Assembly (NCBI RefSeq): GCF_902167145.1 | Contig: NC_050101.1 | Location: 129,486,990-129,550,989 of the forward strand | Source of the DNA: Zea mays | Taxonomy: Eukaryota; Streptophyta; Magnoliopsida; Poales; Poaceae | DNA length: 64,000 bases | Direction of reading: 5' to 3' | Part shown: piece by piece, positions 32,302 to 42,935 of the stretch | Numbering within the stretch: the stretch's first letter is position 1 | Layout of the letters: each line of letters opens with the position of its first letter | Translations under genes and position numbers: made by a program | The notes under the pieces: generated by a model | Databases searched by the model: none | What the model was told of the DNA's origin: nothing | What the model saw: only the letters and a program-made list of their open reading frames with translations

Positions 32302-35300
32302 CTATACATAATACCGTCGAAGCTCATCCGCGTTCCAGGATCTAGGAATATCATTGCCATCCATATCCTTTAGTCTGTAATAACCGAGCCTTGACGAAGA
32401 TACCACCAGAAAAGGTCCTTCCCACTTCAGCTGTAGTTTGCCTACTGTGTCCGGATTAGCCACTCTCCGAAGCACCAAATGCCCTGGTTTGATATTTTTC
32501 AGTCGGACTTTTCTGTCGCGCCATTTTATTGTTTCAGCTTGATATTTATTTATATTTTCCACAACCTGAAGTCTGACCCCTTCTATAGTGTCTTTTGCCA
32601 CATGACAATCAATTTCGTCTTGAGTCGAAGCTATTGTTCTTATTGACCCCTTTTTAGCTTCTTCTGGGGTTATAGCTTCGTCATCAAATAATAACTTGAA
32701 TGGCGTAAAATCTGTTGATCTTGATACGGTTGTATTGTGGCTCCACACCACTTTAATAAACTCTTCTGGCCACTTTCCTTTGGGTTGATTAAAAAATAAC
32801 TTCATTATTTCTGTCATTATAATACCATTTGCTCTTTCGACAAGTCCATTTGACTCTGGATGTTTGACTGACGCAAAATGAATCTTCGTGCTGATTTGAT
32901 CACATAATTCCTTGAAAGCTTCGGTATCAAACTATGTTCCGTTGTCCACAGTTATAGCCTTTGGTACGCCGAAGCGACAAACAATGTTTTGGCAAAAGAA
33001 TTTCTGGACTGTGACCGAAGTTATTGTGGCCAAAGGTTTCGCTTCAATCCATTTGGAAAAATATTCTATAGCCACCACAACATATCTTAAATTGCCTTGT
33101 GCTGGTGGAAGTGGACCTAACAAATCCAGGCCCCATCTTTGCAATGGCCAGGTTGGTTGTATTAGCTGGGTTAGCGATGAAGGTTGTTTCTGGTCTCTTG
33201 CACATTTTTGACAATTTTCACACTTTTGAACCAGATCCGTTGCATCCGAAGCTGCCTTCGGCCAATAAAATCCTTATCTGAAGACCTTCCCCAGCAAAGG
33301 TCTAGATCTAATGTGAGATCCACACAAGCCTGCATGTATTTCCTTCATCAGCTCTATACCTTCGGTTCTGGATAGACACTTGAGAAGTGGAGAGCAGACT
33401 CCATGTTTGTATAACTCCCCTTCTATTATTACATATGGTCTTGTTCTTGCCTCCATTCTCTTATTATAAGCTTCGTCATCTGAAAGGCAGTTACCTTGGA
33501 GGAAAGATATAATCTCAGTCCTCCAATCTTCACTATGAACAGGAGATATAGTGAGCACTTCTCTTTCGAGAAGTTCCACCGAAGGTGCTCTTATTGTCTC
33601 AAAAAATACTTCCGAAGGTAGAGGCATCCCCTGTGCCACTGACTTGGCTAACAGATCAGCGTGCTCATTTTCTCCTCGTGGAATATTCTTTACAGAAAAC
33701 CCTTCGAATGAAGCTTCAAGCCTTCGAACTGTGTCCAGGTATTTCTCAAGCTTTGGATCTCTTGCCTTACAACTCTTGTCAATATGACCAGAAATAACTT
33801 GGGAGTCGGTTTTAAGGACCGCCCTTCTTATCCCCATTGCTTTTAACTTCCGAAGCCCCAAAAGTAAAGCTTCGTATTCAACAATATTATTTGTACAGCT
33901 GAAATCAAGCCTTATTGCATAGCATGTTCTGACTTTGGAAGGTGCAACTAAGACATCAGCCGCACCTGCCCCGAAGGTTCCCCAGGAACCGTCGCAGAAA
34001 CTGTCCAAGCTTCAGCATCTTTATTCGCTTCTTCTTCCTGAGCCCCTGGCGTCCAGTCAGCGATAAAGTCTGCTAACGCCTGGGACTGAATTGAGGATCT
34101 ATGCACATAATCAATGCTGATTTCGTTGAGTTCCGCAGCCCACTTTCCAATCCTTCCAGTAGCTTCTCTGTTCCTCATGATATCCTTCAGAGGCTATGAT
34201 GAAGGAACAATTATATGGAATGCTTGAAAATAATGCCGAAGCTTCCTGGAGGCCATTAAGACAGCATATAAGACCTTCTCCAATTTTGTATAATTTTTAT
34301 TTGATAAGCTTAGAACTTCGGAGACAAAGTATACTGGGGCTTTCCTTTTGATTTGTCCTTCCAATTTCTCCTGCACAAGCGCCGCACTCACTGCAGAGTG
34401 CGAAGTTGCCACATACAATAGCAACGGAGCCCCTGGCGCAGGTGGAGTTAATGTTGTTATATCAATCAAGTATTGCTTCAGCTCTTTGAAGGCTTTCTAT
34501 TGAGATGGGCCCCATTGAAAGACTTCGGCTGACTTAAGTATTTCAAAGAATGGCAAGTTTCTTTCTGCTGATCTAGATATAAATCTATTCAATGAAGCCA
34601 GTCTTCCTGCCAACCGTTGAGCCCCCTTCTTTGTGCTCGGCGGTTCCATTCGAAGGATGGCTTCGATCTTGCTTGGGTTAGCTTCAATCCCCTTCGTTGA
34701 AACCAGACAACCAAGGAACTTACCCTTCTTCACTCCAAAGACACACTTTTCATGATTTAATTTCAGACCAGCTTGTCTAAAATTAACAAATGTTTCTTGC
34801 AGATCAGTGATATGATTTTCTTGCTTCGTGCTTTTTACTATGATATCATCAACGTATGTTAGCACATTTCTGCCTATCTGGGAATGAAGGACCTTGGCTG
34901 TCATCCTACTGAAACTGCCTCCAACATTCTTGAGCCCCTCAGGCATCCGAAGATAACAATAGGTGCCACTGGGAGTTATGAAGCTAGTCTTCGGCTCATC
35001 CTCCTTCTTCATCCATATTTGATGATATCCTGAGTAGCAATCCAGCAGACTCATAAGTTCTGAAGAAGCCGCTGCATCCACAAGAGAGTCTATCCTTGGT
35101 AGTGGAAATTCGTCCTTCGGACAGGCCTTATTGAGATCCGTGAAATCAATACACATTCTCCATTTGCCATTGGCCTTCTTCACCATAACAATATTGGCTA
35201 GCCACTCTGGGTATTTTACCTCTCTAATGACACTAGCACTGAGAAGTCTTTTTACTTCATTTCGAGCACCTTCGGCTTTATCATCAGACATTTTCCGAAG

Positions 35301-36248
35301 CCTTTGCTTTCTGGGCCTGAAGGATGGATCAACATTGAGTGAATGTTCAATGACATCCCTGTTAACACCACAGAGATCATTGGCCGACCATGCAAAAACA
35401 TCTTTGTTGTTGAATAAAAACCTTATCAAAGTTTTCTCCTGCTCTTCAGATAATTGAGACCCCAACAATACCTTCTGCTCTGCTATGTCTTCACATAGAA
35501 GCATAGGCTTCGGCTGATCAGCCGAAGCAGCCTTCTCTCTTCTGTACTTGTACTGCTCACAAGCTTCAGCTCCGTCTATATTGTGGATGGCTTTTGAGTC
35601 TGTCCAATTTCCCTCAGCCTTTCTAGCAGCTTCCTGGCTTCCATGAATTGCAATAGGCCCTTGTTCCGAAGGTATCTTCATGCATAGATATGCTGGATGA
35701 AGGATTGCTTCGAAAGCATTAAGTGTCCCACGACCAATGATTGCATTGTAGGGGTATTCCATGTCAACAATATCAAACACAACCTGTTCAGTCCTTGTAT
35801 TGTGGACAAATCCGAAGGTCACTGACATTGTGATTTTGCCAAGTGCTACAATCTGCCTTCCTCCGAAGCCATAAAGAGGGTGTGTAGCATCATGAATCTT
35901 GTCCTCTAGCTCTTGCATTTGTCTGAAGGCCTTGGCAAATATGATATCCGCTGCACTGCCTGTATCAACCAGAACATTGTGAACCAGAAATCCCTTGATG
36001 ACACAAGATATAACCATAGCATCATTGTGAGGGTAATCCTTGAGCTGAAGGTCCTTCTGGGAGAAGGTGATTGGGATATGGGACCATTTTGACTTGATGA
36101 AAGGTCCTTGCACCCCAACATGCTGCACCCTTCTCTGAGCCTCCTTCTTCTGCTTCTTGTTGGCCAGTTCTGAACATGAACCACCTGTTATCGGGAGCAT
36201 CATCTTCGTAGCCGAAGCTATTTCAGCTTCATTGTTGAACGAAGCCAT
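32302..36248 (-). pseudogene. Element B pol: protease, RT, RNase H, integrase (broken)
   Basis: Starts MASFNNEAEIASATKMM at 36248. Protease has VLVDTGSAADII (DTG active site). RT has KANGKWRMCIDFTDLNKACP and the catalytic YVDDIIVKS. RNase H shows CDGSWG, VEYEALLLGL, LKTDSQVISG and ENEHADLLAKSV. Integrase follows with VVAIEYFSKWIEAKP, TVDNGT, SNGLVERANG and a C-terminal tail WEGPFLVVSSSRLGYYRLKD to RRYYV at 32302. Stops at 34497, 34194 and 32932 each sit where the family has Gln (CAG to TAG). The first integrase catalytic Asp reads Glu (AIEYFSKW), so integrase would be impaired even with the stops ignored. Frame also breaks near 34000. Confidence 0.9.
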
Positions 36249-36290
36249 CAACTCGACAGTGGAAGTGAGTTCACCGGAGGTGGGCACCAA

Positions 36291-36880
36291 TGTTGGGGAC
36301 TTGTTCTCAAATGCTATGAGTCAAGAACAAGACAACACAAATGTATTAAATGTTAATATCCTTCATCCTTCGAAGCATTATTTCCCTTAGGATATAACGA
36401 TCTTCGGACGAAGGTCATGAAGGACGTACCTTCATCATCATGGTATGCGATAATGAAAGACAAAGCATATGAAACATGAAAGATAACATGAATAATCATA
36501 TAACATCATTCACATATCTTCATTATATAAACTTGATTATTTAAATACAATATTTAATTATATTTATACCTTTGGCTTGACAGAAGGCAAAAATCCGAGT
36601 GTTGCGCACGAGCGAATATAGGATAACGTGAATAGTACAGGGGTACTGTTCATCTATTTATAGGCACAGGACGCAGCCTGCGAGAAATTACATTCATGCC
36701 CTTTACAAAGGTTTACAATCATAATACAAGTTATCACAGGTCGATTGGTCATTTCATCTTTAAATCGGTGTGTTTGGAAATATACTCCGAAGCTCTCCGA
36801 TTGATAGCTTCGGCTTTGTGTCAATCTTCCGAAGATGTTTCTTCTTATGGGACCTTCGGCGACGAAGCAGACCCCCAACA
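36291..36880 (-). repeat. Element B 5' LTR (right)
   Basis: TGTTGGGGACTTGTTCTC...ACCCCCAACA. The primer site TTGGTGCCCACCTCCGG abuts it at 36290 (one change from A and C). Confidence 0.9.
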
Positions 36881-36885
36881 ACAAC

Positions 36886-37022
36886 AATCAAATATTTGCC
36901 GCTGTGGCACTGAAGGGAAACACGGTGCTAACCATTGTAAAGGAATTAAAAACATTTTTTGTTTGGTTCGGATGGCGGAGTGCAACGATCAAATATTTGC
37001 CGCTGTGGCACTGAAGGGAAAC
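36886..37022. repeat. Tandem duplication, 101 bp period, split by element B
   Basis: RATCAAATATTTGCCGCTGTG starts at 36886 and 36987. The other half of the unit (GGTGCTAACCATTGTAAA...GCGGAGTGCAAC) occurs before element B at 28882-28951 and again at 36924-36986. Element B therefore inserted into the first copy of a pre-existing duplication. Confidence 0.8.
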
Positions 37023-37339
37023 ATTATCTGATTACGCGCCAAACCAACCAAACAAAAAATAGCGCTACACATTCACGTCGGGAATCATTGGTGGTCTGAA
37101 AAGGGTGAACCAAACATTGCTTTCTTTGGTTGTTTGTTTTATTTTTCCTAGCTTAGATTATAGCCTAATTGGTAGAACTTGAACCTATGTTGTATAACTC
37201 TGTTTTGCGATAGAGAGAGCAACAATTAGATAAAACCTTAGTTGCTCTATCTTGCTTGGTTATCCACATAAATTTTGTTTGAGATAAAAAAATTAGAGGC
37301 CTAGTTTAGAAGAGAAAAATAGAAGTCCTAATTCACCCT

Positions 37340-38916
37340 CTTTTAAGCATCAACTTTATTTTTAATTGGATTAGAGCTAGTAGCTCATTAGAAACCTTTT
37401 TCGCTTAATTATCGTTGAGCTGACGGTAGATTAAGAGGCATGAATGGATACCCATATGGCACCTCACTTTGACGACATTAACTTTCCTTATTATAGTGCT
37501 AGAATTGCTATCTAGAAGTTATGAATCTAGGTGTTTGGAGAGTCACTCGCGATAGGATGAAACCCCTTGTAATCTCAATAAGCTCACTGCAGTGAAGAAA
37601 AAGAAATCCATTTGAATGTTGAAGATAAAAATTACTTATATGAATATCTTAGCATGGATATATTCAATCCATTTTACATTAAAAATTGTTGATGAGATTT
37701 GGCTTAAATTACATGAGCTTCATGACGGCACCAGCAATGTCCATAAGCAAAAACATTGCCTATCTTTAAATGACTATAATTATTTTACAGTGAAAGACAA
37801 TGAGCTCGTTAAAAATATGTATTCTAGATTAACGAGCTCAATTCTATTGACATTAATAAGCTAGGTGATGCAGACATTGCATGGAAGATACCACACAACA
37901 AATATGGGAGCATCATCACCATCCTCCATAATATGGAGGGCTTGAGCCAAATGACCTCAACATTTGTTAGAGGCCAGCCCATGCCAAAGGTCCTCAAGAT
38001 AATAAATCTCAGCCATCTTTCAGTTTGTTTCAGGACTGATAAAAAGACCTTCATCTTAGTGGCACCTGCGAGCATGGAAAGCAGGTGAGCTTTGACATCG
38101 GGACCTAAACAAAGCATCTCGGAACAACCGAAGTTCAAAGCATGCGCCAAGAAAACGAATGAAAACTCAAGAGGCATGTGTAACACGTCTCTAGGAGGAA
38201 AATATGACACTACCCTAGACTGATTTTATAGATCGTATGTATATGGATTGAGGATACGAATGTAATTTCATATGAAGTTGTACATCGTGTTGCCCCTATA
38301 AATAGGGGTGTTGTGTCTATGAATTAGGCCCTCACCTTTTCATTGTTCACATGTGTGCTCACCCTAGATTGCTTAGCATCCAAAGTTATAAGGTGTGCGT
38401 GTTTCCTAACCACCTTTGGGCATTACAAAGGCATCCTTATAATCATTTGTAACCAGATAATGAACAATAAAAAGATGAAGCTTATGTTGCTCGATTCGTA
38501 TGCTCTCATACCTTTATGTCTCATTATATTTCACACTTATACTCATTATGACCTTCTCCCCATAATCTAGCCCTTCATCATAAGTGGATAAAGAGAAGGG
38601 AGGAACCCTATTACTTTAATTGTGTTGCCCTATTTTGGTTCTCCACAGGAATCACAATAGATGAACAACAACATTATTAATTGACAAGATTATGGCATTT
38701 GAGATATCACAAAAGATGGGTCAAAAAGAAGCCGCTCCATCAAGGACATGCTTCCACATGTGAAGAGCATAAAAAGATGAAATACAAGAAAAAGGTGTAA
38801 AGCTTAAGTTCCTCAAGAGAATAAGAGGAATATAAAGAAAAAGAAAATGATGATCAACCCTCTACATCATCCTTCGAGGACAAAGATACAATCCAACGAG
38901 TTGAAAAGGTGAAAGG
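37340..38916 (+). pseudogene. Decayed Ty1/copia 5' end and gag
   Basis: A degenerate primer site (ATTGGATTAGAGC, compare TTGGTATCAGAGC) near 37376 follows an LTR-end-like AATTCACCCTC. Gag can be followed through GYPYGTS-like and LGVWRVTR-like parts with many stops, then IWLKLHELHDGTSNVHKQKH, CLSLNDYNYF, KNELVKNMYSRL-like and KYGSIITILHNMEGLSQMT. After a solo LTR interruption it resumes AFEISQKMGQKEA and ends near EDKDTIQRVEKV at about 38912. The frame is frequently broken; a very old copy of a different copia lineage from the window start. Confidence 0.75.
37965..38670 (+). repeat. Solo LTR, 706 bp, inside the copia gag relic
   Basis: Starts TGTTAGAGGCCAGCCC and ends GATGAACAACA. Perfect 5 bp target duplication ACATT (37960-37964, 38671-38675). 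Removing it and one ACATT restores the gag reading STLLIDKIMAFE. TATAAATA at 38297-38304 fits an LTR promoter. No internal region exists, so this is the product of LTR-LTR recombination. Confidence 0.8.
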
Positions 38917-38921
38917 ATCAC

Positions 38922-40206
38922 TGTCACACTCGATTTTCAGGGCAAACCCGGGTGTGTCTCAAATGTGCGTCAAATAAGATCAACACATACAATGACTCAA
39001 TATATAGAGACGAATGTCACAAACTTTATTACATAACGAAAATGTCTTACAAAATAACTGTTAATAAATAAATCAAACTAATATTATTTCTTTGGCGCCA
39101 TAAGCTGACTAGGAGACGACACCTAGATCTCGTCGTAGTAGTCCTCCTTCGGGGGCACCTGCTCTTCACCTGTGTGTGTGTGGGGGGGTATTGCAAGGGG
39201 GAGCTCACAGATGTTCATCGCTGAGCAAGTGTGGGAAATAATGTGCATGAGCTCACTAACGCTGGGGGCTCATATGTAGTGTAAGGTTGAACAAATAATG
39301 GTTAAGGATGAGCATTGCTTTTAATAAGTTTGTCAAAAATTTATTAGCAGTTACTAAGTATAAGTGTATACCATCTCAATAACGTAAGAGATCACAATTG
39401 ATAATAATTCCCACAATGCAATGCACATGACAGACTAAGTTTAATTCAATAAGTTAATCATGCGAGATTCCTGAGTCGCTCTTGACCGTGAGCACGACTG
39501 ATATATCAATTTTACACTCTATAGAGACTGTACCCTTTACCCACAAGTCATGTATTCCATCTAGCTAGGGTTTGCAAGGCCCTTAGACACTCCTGAGGTG
39601 AATGGCTAGGAATCCACTACGAGGCCTTTACAAAGTTCCACTAGCTTCAGAAAACCCGCTACAATTTCATGAGAAGAGCGATATAGTAATCTCTCGTACA
39701 AAAAGCCATCGCAACATGATCGACCTGAAAACCTCCCTATACCGATAAGTCCTCTACTGCCCTTGCCCCTTTCGAGTAAAGTAGACCTCCACTAGCTTTC
39801 CTAATTAGTCAGCCAAAGGCATTCCATACCACCCTTGTGGTAGCACTGTTATCTCAAGTTAAGCTCCATGTTCTAGTTAACTAAAATGATCGTATCATGA
39901 ACATTAAATAATCCATTGACAAAAATAAGCATGATCATGATTCATATGTATCATAACACCCAAAACCACATAGAGCAATAGCAAATGCTACCTAGTAATT
40001 CATTTGTAAGCAAGATATAGGGTAGACAAAACTAGGGTGAACTATTAGGTCCCTTCAAATTAACCTGAGCATGTCACAATGATTAACATGAACATTATTA
40101 GGTAAAGAAGCGTGATCAAGGGAACAACTTTCCTTCAGCGAGCTCCTGCTCAGAGTATTCAACCTGCTGAGCTCCGGTTTCCTCGGTCACTTGCTCTTTG
40201 TCGCTC
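38922..40206. repeat. Gypsy-like LTR fragment
   Basis: Starts TGTCACACTCGATTTTCAGG at the point where the copia gag reading ends, and contains ACCACCCTTGTGGTAGCACTG, a phrase I associate with a widespread grass gypsy LTR. The far end is not defined because a Stowaway fragment follows. Non-coding. Confidence 0.4.
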
Positions 40207-40210
40207 GCTA

Positions 40211-40256
40211 GTTGATTTTGAACTAAACCACGACAAATAAGAAAGAACGGAGGGAG
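40211..40256. mobile_element. Stowaway MITE, one end only
   Basis: The complement reads CTCCCTCCGTTCTTTCTTAT then TTGTCGTGGTTTAGTTCAAA, the classic Stowaway terminus, next to a TA dinucleotide (40257-40258). The opposite terminus is missing, so a deletion joined it to the neighbouring sequence. Confidence 0.75.
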
Positions 40257-40261
40257 TACCT

Positions 40262-42150
40262 TGTTAAGGAAGATGAAGCTATGACTTTAGCTTTTGGGAC
40301 CCTAGGGAGGAGAAGGTTGAATCATGGATGCTCTAGGCTTCAAATATCCAAACTATTTGAAGCTAGTCACTCATGCTAAAGTTGGAGAAAAAAGAAAAAG
40401 AAGTACAAAGTTGACTGGCAAGAAGGCGTCTAAGAGAAGAGAGAAGAATGAGTCTAATTATAATGAAGAACCGAAAGATGTAGAAAATGGCAGCGACGAA
40501 GAGTCACCTTCGGACAGAGCCACTCATTTGAAGAGAAAGAAAGCTAAGATTACTGAGGCGGAGGTTAAGAAAACGATTATGCAAGATCAAGGGACAGGAA
40601 ATGCATTTACTTCGTCCTTAGGATGTACCCAAATACTTGAGGTAATGACTCGATCTTTACCTTTTTCCACTCTAAGTCCGCTGGGATCAAGGTTGACCAG
40701 CCTATTGTTAACTGCAAAGGGTACGGGCAAAGAAGGTCATGCTTCGGCACCTACGATGATAGAGAGATCACCGGTGAGAGAGAAGAGTCCATGGATTGAA
40801 TATCTTGCTGATGTAATTTTTGGACCTTCCTCGCTATTAGGGGGAGAAGGTGAAGCGAAAAGTGCTAAAGCTGGCAAACTTCGGGATCTAAAAAAGGTCT
40901 CGAAAACCGAGCGATGCTCTAGAAGCAGACGTGGTTGGGCCTACTCGTTCTTTTGGCGAGGAAATGTATGAGGAAGTCGACTTTTATGTCAGACACCTTG
41001 CTGGTGGTGACTAGAACAAGAAAGATGCTTCGGAGCCAAAGGAGCAAGCTAAAGCTATTGGTTACAACTCTAGGGCTATGATCTTCTGTGGTGGAAAATA
41101 TGTCTTGGTTTGCGTCTCCAAAGCTAGAGAAGCTAAGATTGTTAAAAATGTTGCTCGAAGTGTTGGGTTTCTAGAGATTGAAACAATGCTGAGCAAGTTG
41201 AAGAAGCAGAAGCTTTCCCAAAGCTCTTGGCCTATACGAGCATTAAGGTAAAAGCTTTTCCTTACCATGCAGCTTTAAGGATACGAATAATTAACCATTT
41301 TCCTTTGTAAACCCTGCTGGGCCTTATGTTGAGCAAAGCTCTGAAACTTCAACAATATAGAGAGGATGCTGAAAACAAAGCAATTATGTCAGATCTGCGG
41401 AGTGAAGTTGAGATGCTTCACGACTTGTTCGAAAAAAGGATGACGAAATTGCATATTTGAAGCGCTCTTTGGCTGAAGCTAAAAAATAAAATTAAGAAGC
41501 AGGAGAAACACGTGAACAAGATGTGCTGAAGATTAAGAAATAGAGTGAAACTATCAGCGAGCTTGGTAAAGATCTTGAAAAGGGAAAATAAGAATTTAAT
41601 TCCAAGGGTGAGGAGAATATAAAGCTACTAGAGTCTATAAAAGACCTTCAAGATCACTGCTTCGACATCGCCTCCTGGTGTTGTGATCGTCTGAAAAAGG
41701 TTTTCTCCTCCGCCGGCGGCACTTCAGGAGAGAGCTCTTATACTACTAGGGATGTTAGCAAAGCTCTTGTTTGGATGGAATAACTTAGGGAACTCAAAGG
41801 TGTTATGAATGCCCGAGGTGCTTATTGTGCAATGGTTGGCTTCTATGATGGAGAAGGCAGGATGTGATCACATCAAAACAATCGACAAGGACAACTTCAG
41901 CATGGATGTTGAAGAAATAAAGAAGCCTTCCAAGGAGGTGTTCCTTGTTGTGATGTGGTTCTACATGAATATGCACAAGGGCAGTCGACAAATAGCTGCA
42001 TCCGAGGCCGAGGCTTACACGAAGAAGGTTTGTCTTAAGAACTTGCATCTTTGGAATTCTTAATTTCACATTTTGTGGTGATGGATAACTTTGGTCTTCT
42101 TCCTATAGAGTAAAGAAGCTAAAAAGAAGGCCAAGAACTAAAGTGGGCTC
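40262..42150 (+). pseudogene. Element D antisense gene, 3' part (degraded)
   Basis: Begins mid-gene at VKEDEAMTLAFGTLGRRRLN, then MDALGFKYPNYLKL, matching element B's MDALNFEYPDYERL. A Lys/Glu-rich linker, a coiled-coil part (41330-41600, with stops) and a C-terminal portion (DHCFDIASWCCDRLKKVFSS, then KKPSKEVFLVVMWFYMNMHK) follow. A GT..AG-like intron near 42028-42106 precedes a last exon SKEAKKKAKN. The C-terminus differs from element A's, so at least two C-terminal types exist. Many stops. Confidence 0.6.
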
Positions 42151-42479
42151 GAAGCTTGATCGTTGATAATCTTTAAGTTGTAGAATCTTTGATGAAGGAT
42201 CTTTTGTAAATAAGTACTTGTATGGGGAGAAACTTTTGTGGATATATGATAATCTTGGCTTTTCGCTGTTTTTATTCTAATGCTTTGTTGTGTGTGAAAC
42301 CAAAACTTATGGGTTTTTTAGCCGAAGGCGAAAAAAACTTCCCTTCTTTTCATGCAAAACAAAGCTGTCAATTACTAAACGAAGCTTACTTGAGGATATT
42401 TTTATCAATTCGTGTTTTGGATAACACTGCTGCATACAGGTTCCCGAAGGGGCAGGACTAAAGATATGTCAAAGTGTAA

Positions 42480-42690
42480 ATGGATGTAACTTTCAATTTT
42501 GAAAGTGCTTTGAGATTTAACTCTGCATTCCCTCAGAAATGACTTCTGAGTATTTAGCACCTTCACTTCAGTGCTTCTCTTTTCAACTCTGCATTCCCTT
42601 GGGAATGACTTCTGAGCTTTTAGCACCTTTACTTTAGTGCTTCTCTTTATGACTCTACATTCCCTTAGGGACAACTTCTGAGTGCTTATA
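42480..42690. repeat. Repeat-box spacer of element D
   Basis: Three copies of a 65-66 bp unit starting CTCTGCATTCCCTYRG at 42521, 42586 and 42652, each containing a GGAATGACTTCTGAG-like box. Same convergent-3'-end position as in A and B. Confidence 0.8.
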
Positions 42691-42935
42691 ACATTACTGG
42701 GTTATTTGATCCTGCCTTCGTATGAAGGGCTTCGGGATCCGTGTTTTTTTCTTTGCGTTGCTGCACTCGAAGGTGCAGCCACAAAGTGCATTTTTACATC
42801 ATGTTTGGGGGGGAGTGTGCCCTTATTATTTTTAGGCATCTTTTACAAGATATTACAAGGTTGGCCCCATTAAAAAACCTTACCCCCTTGTAAGGAAAAA
42901 GGGTGCCAATATTTAAGAAGGAAACTATAGTGAAG

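Larger units (their letters stand above)
28952..36880 (-). mobile_element. Element B: cinful-like gypsy element, pol without gag
   Basis: 7929 bp with LTRs of 588 and 590 bp. Target duplication GCAAC (28947-28951) versus ACAAC (36881-36885), one mismatch. In element orientation: LTR, primer site, then protease-RT-RNase H-integrase only about 40 bp later, repeat-box spacer, antisense gene, LTR. Gag is absent. The LTRs differ at roughly 25-30 positions by eye, mostly transitions, so B is older than A. Confidence 0.88.

Noticed and set aside
38922..40206. Complete solo LTR
   Set aside because: One end looks good but no matching end or target duplication could be found; reported as a fragment.
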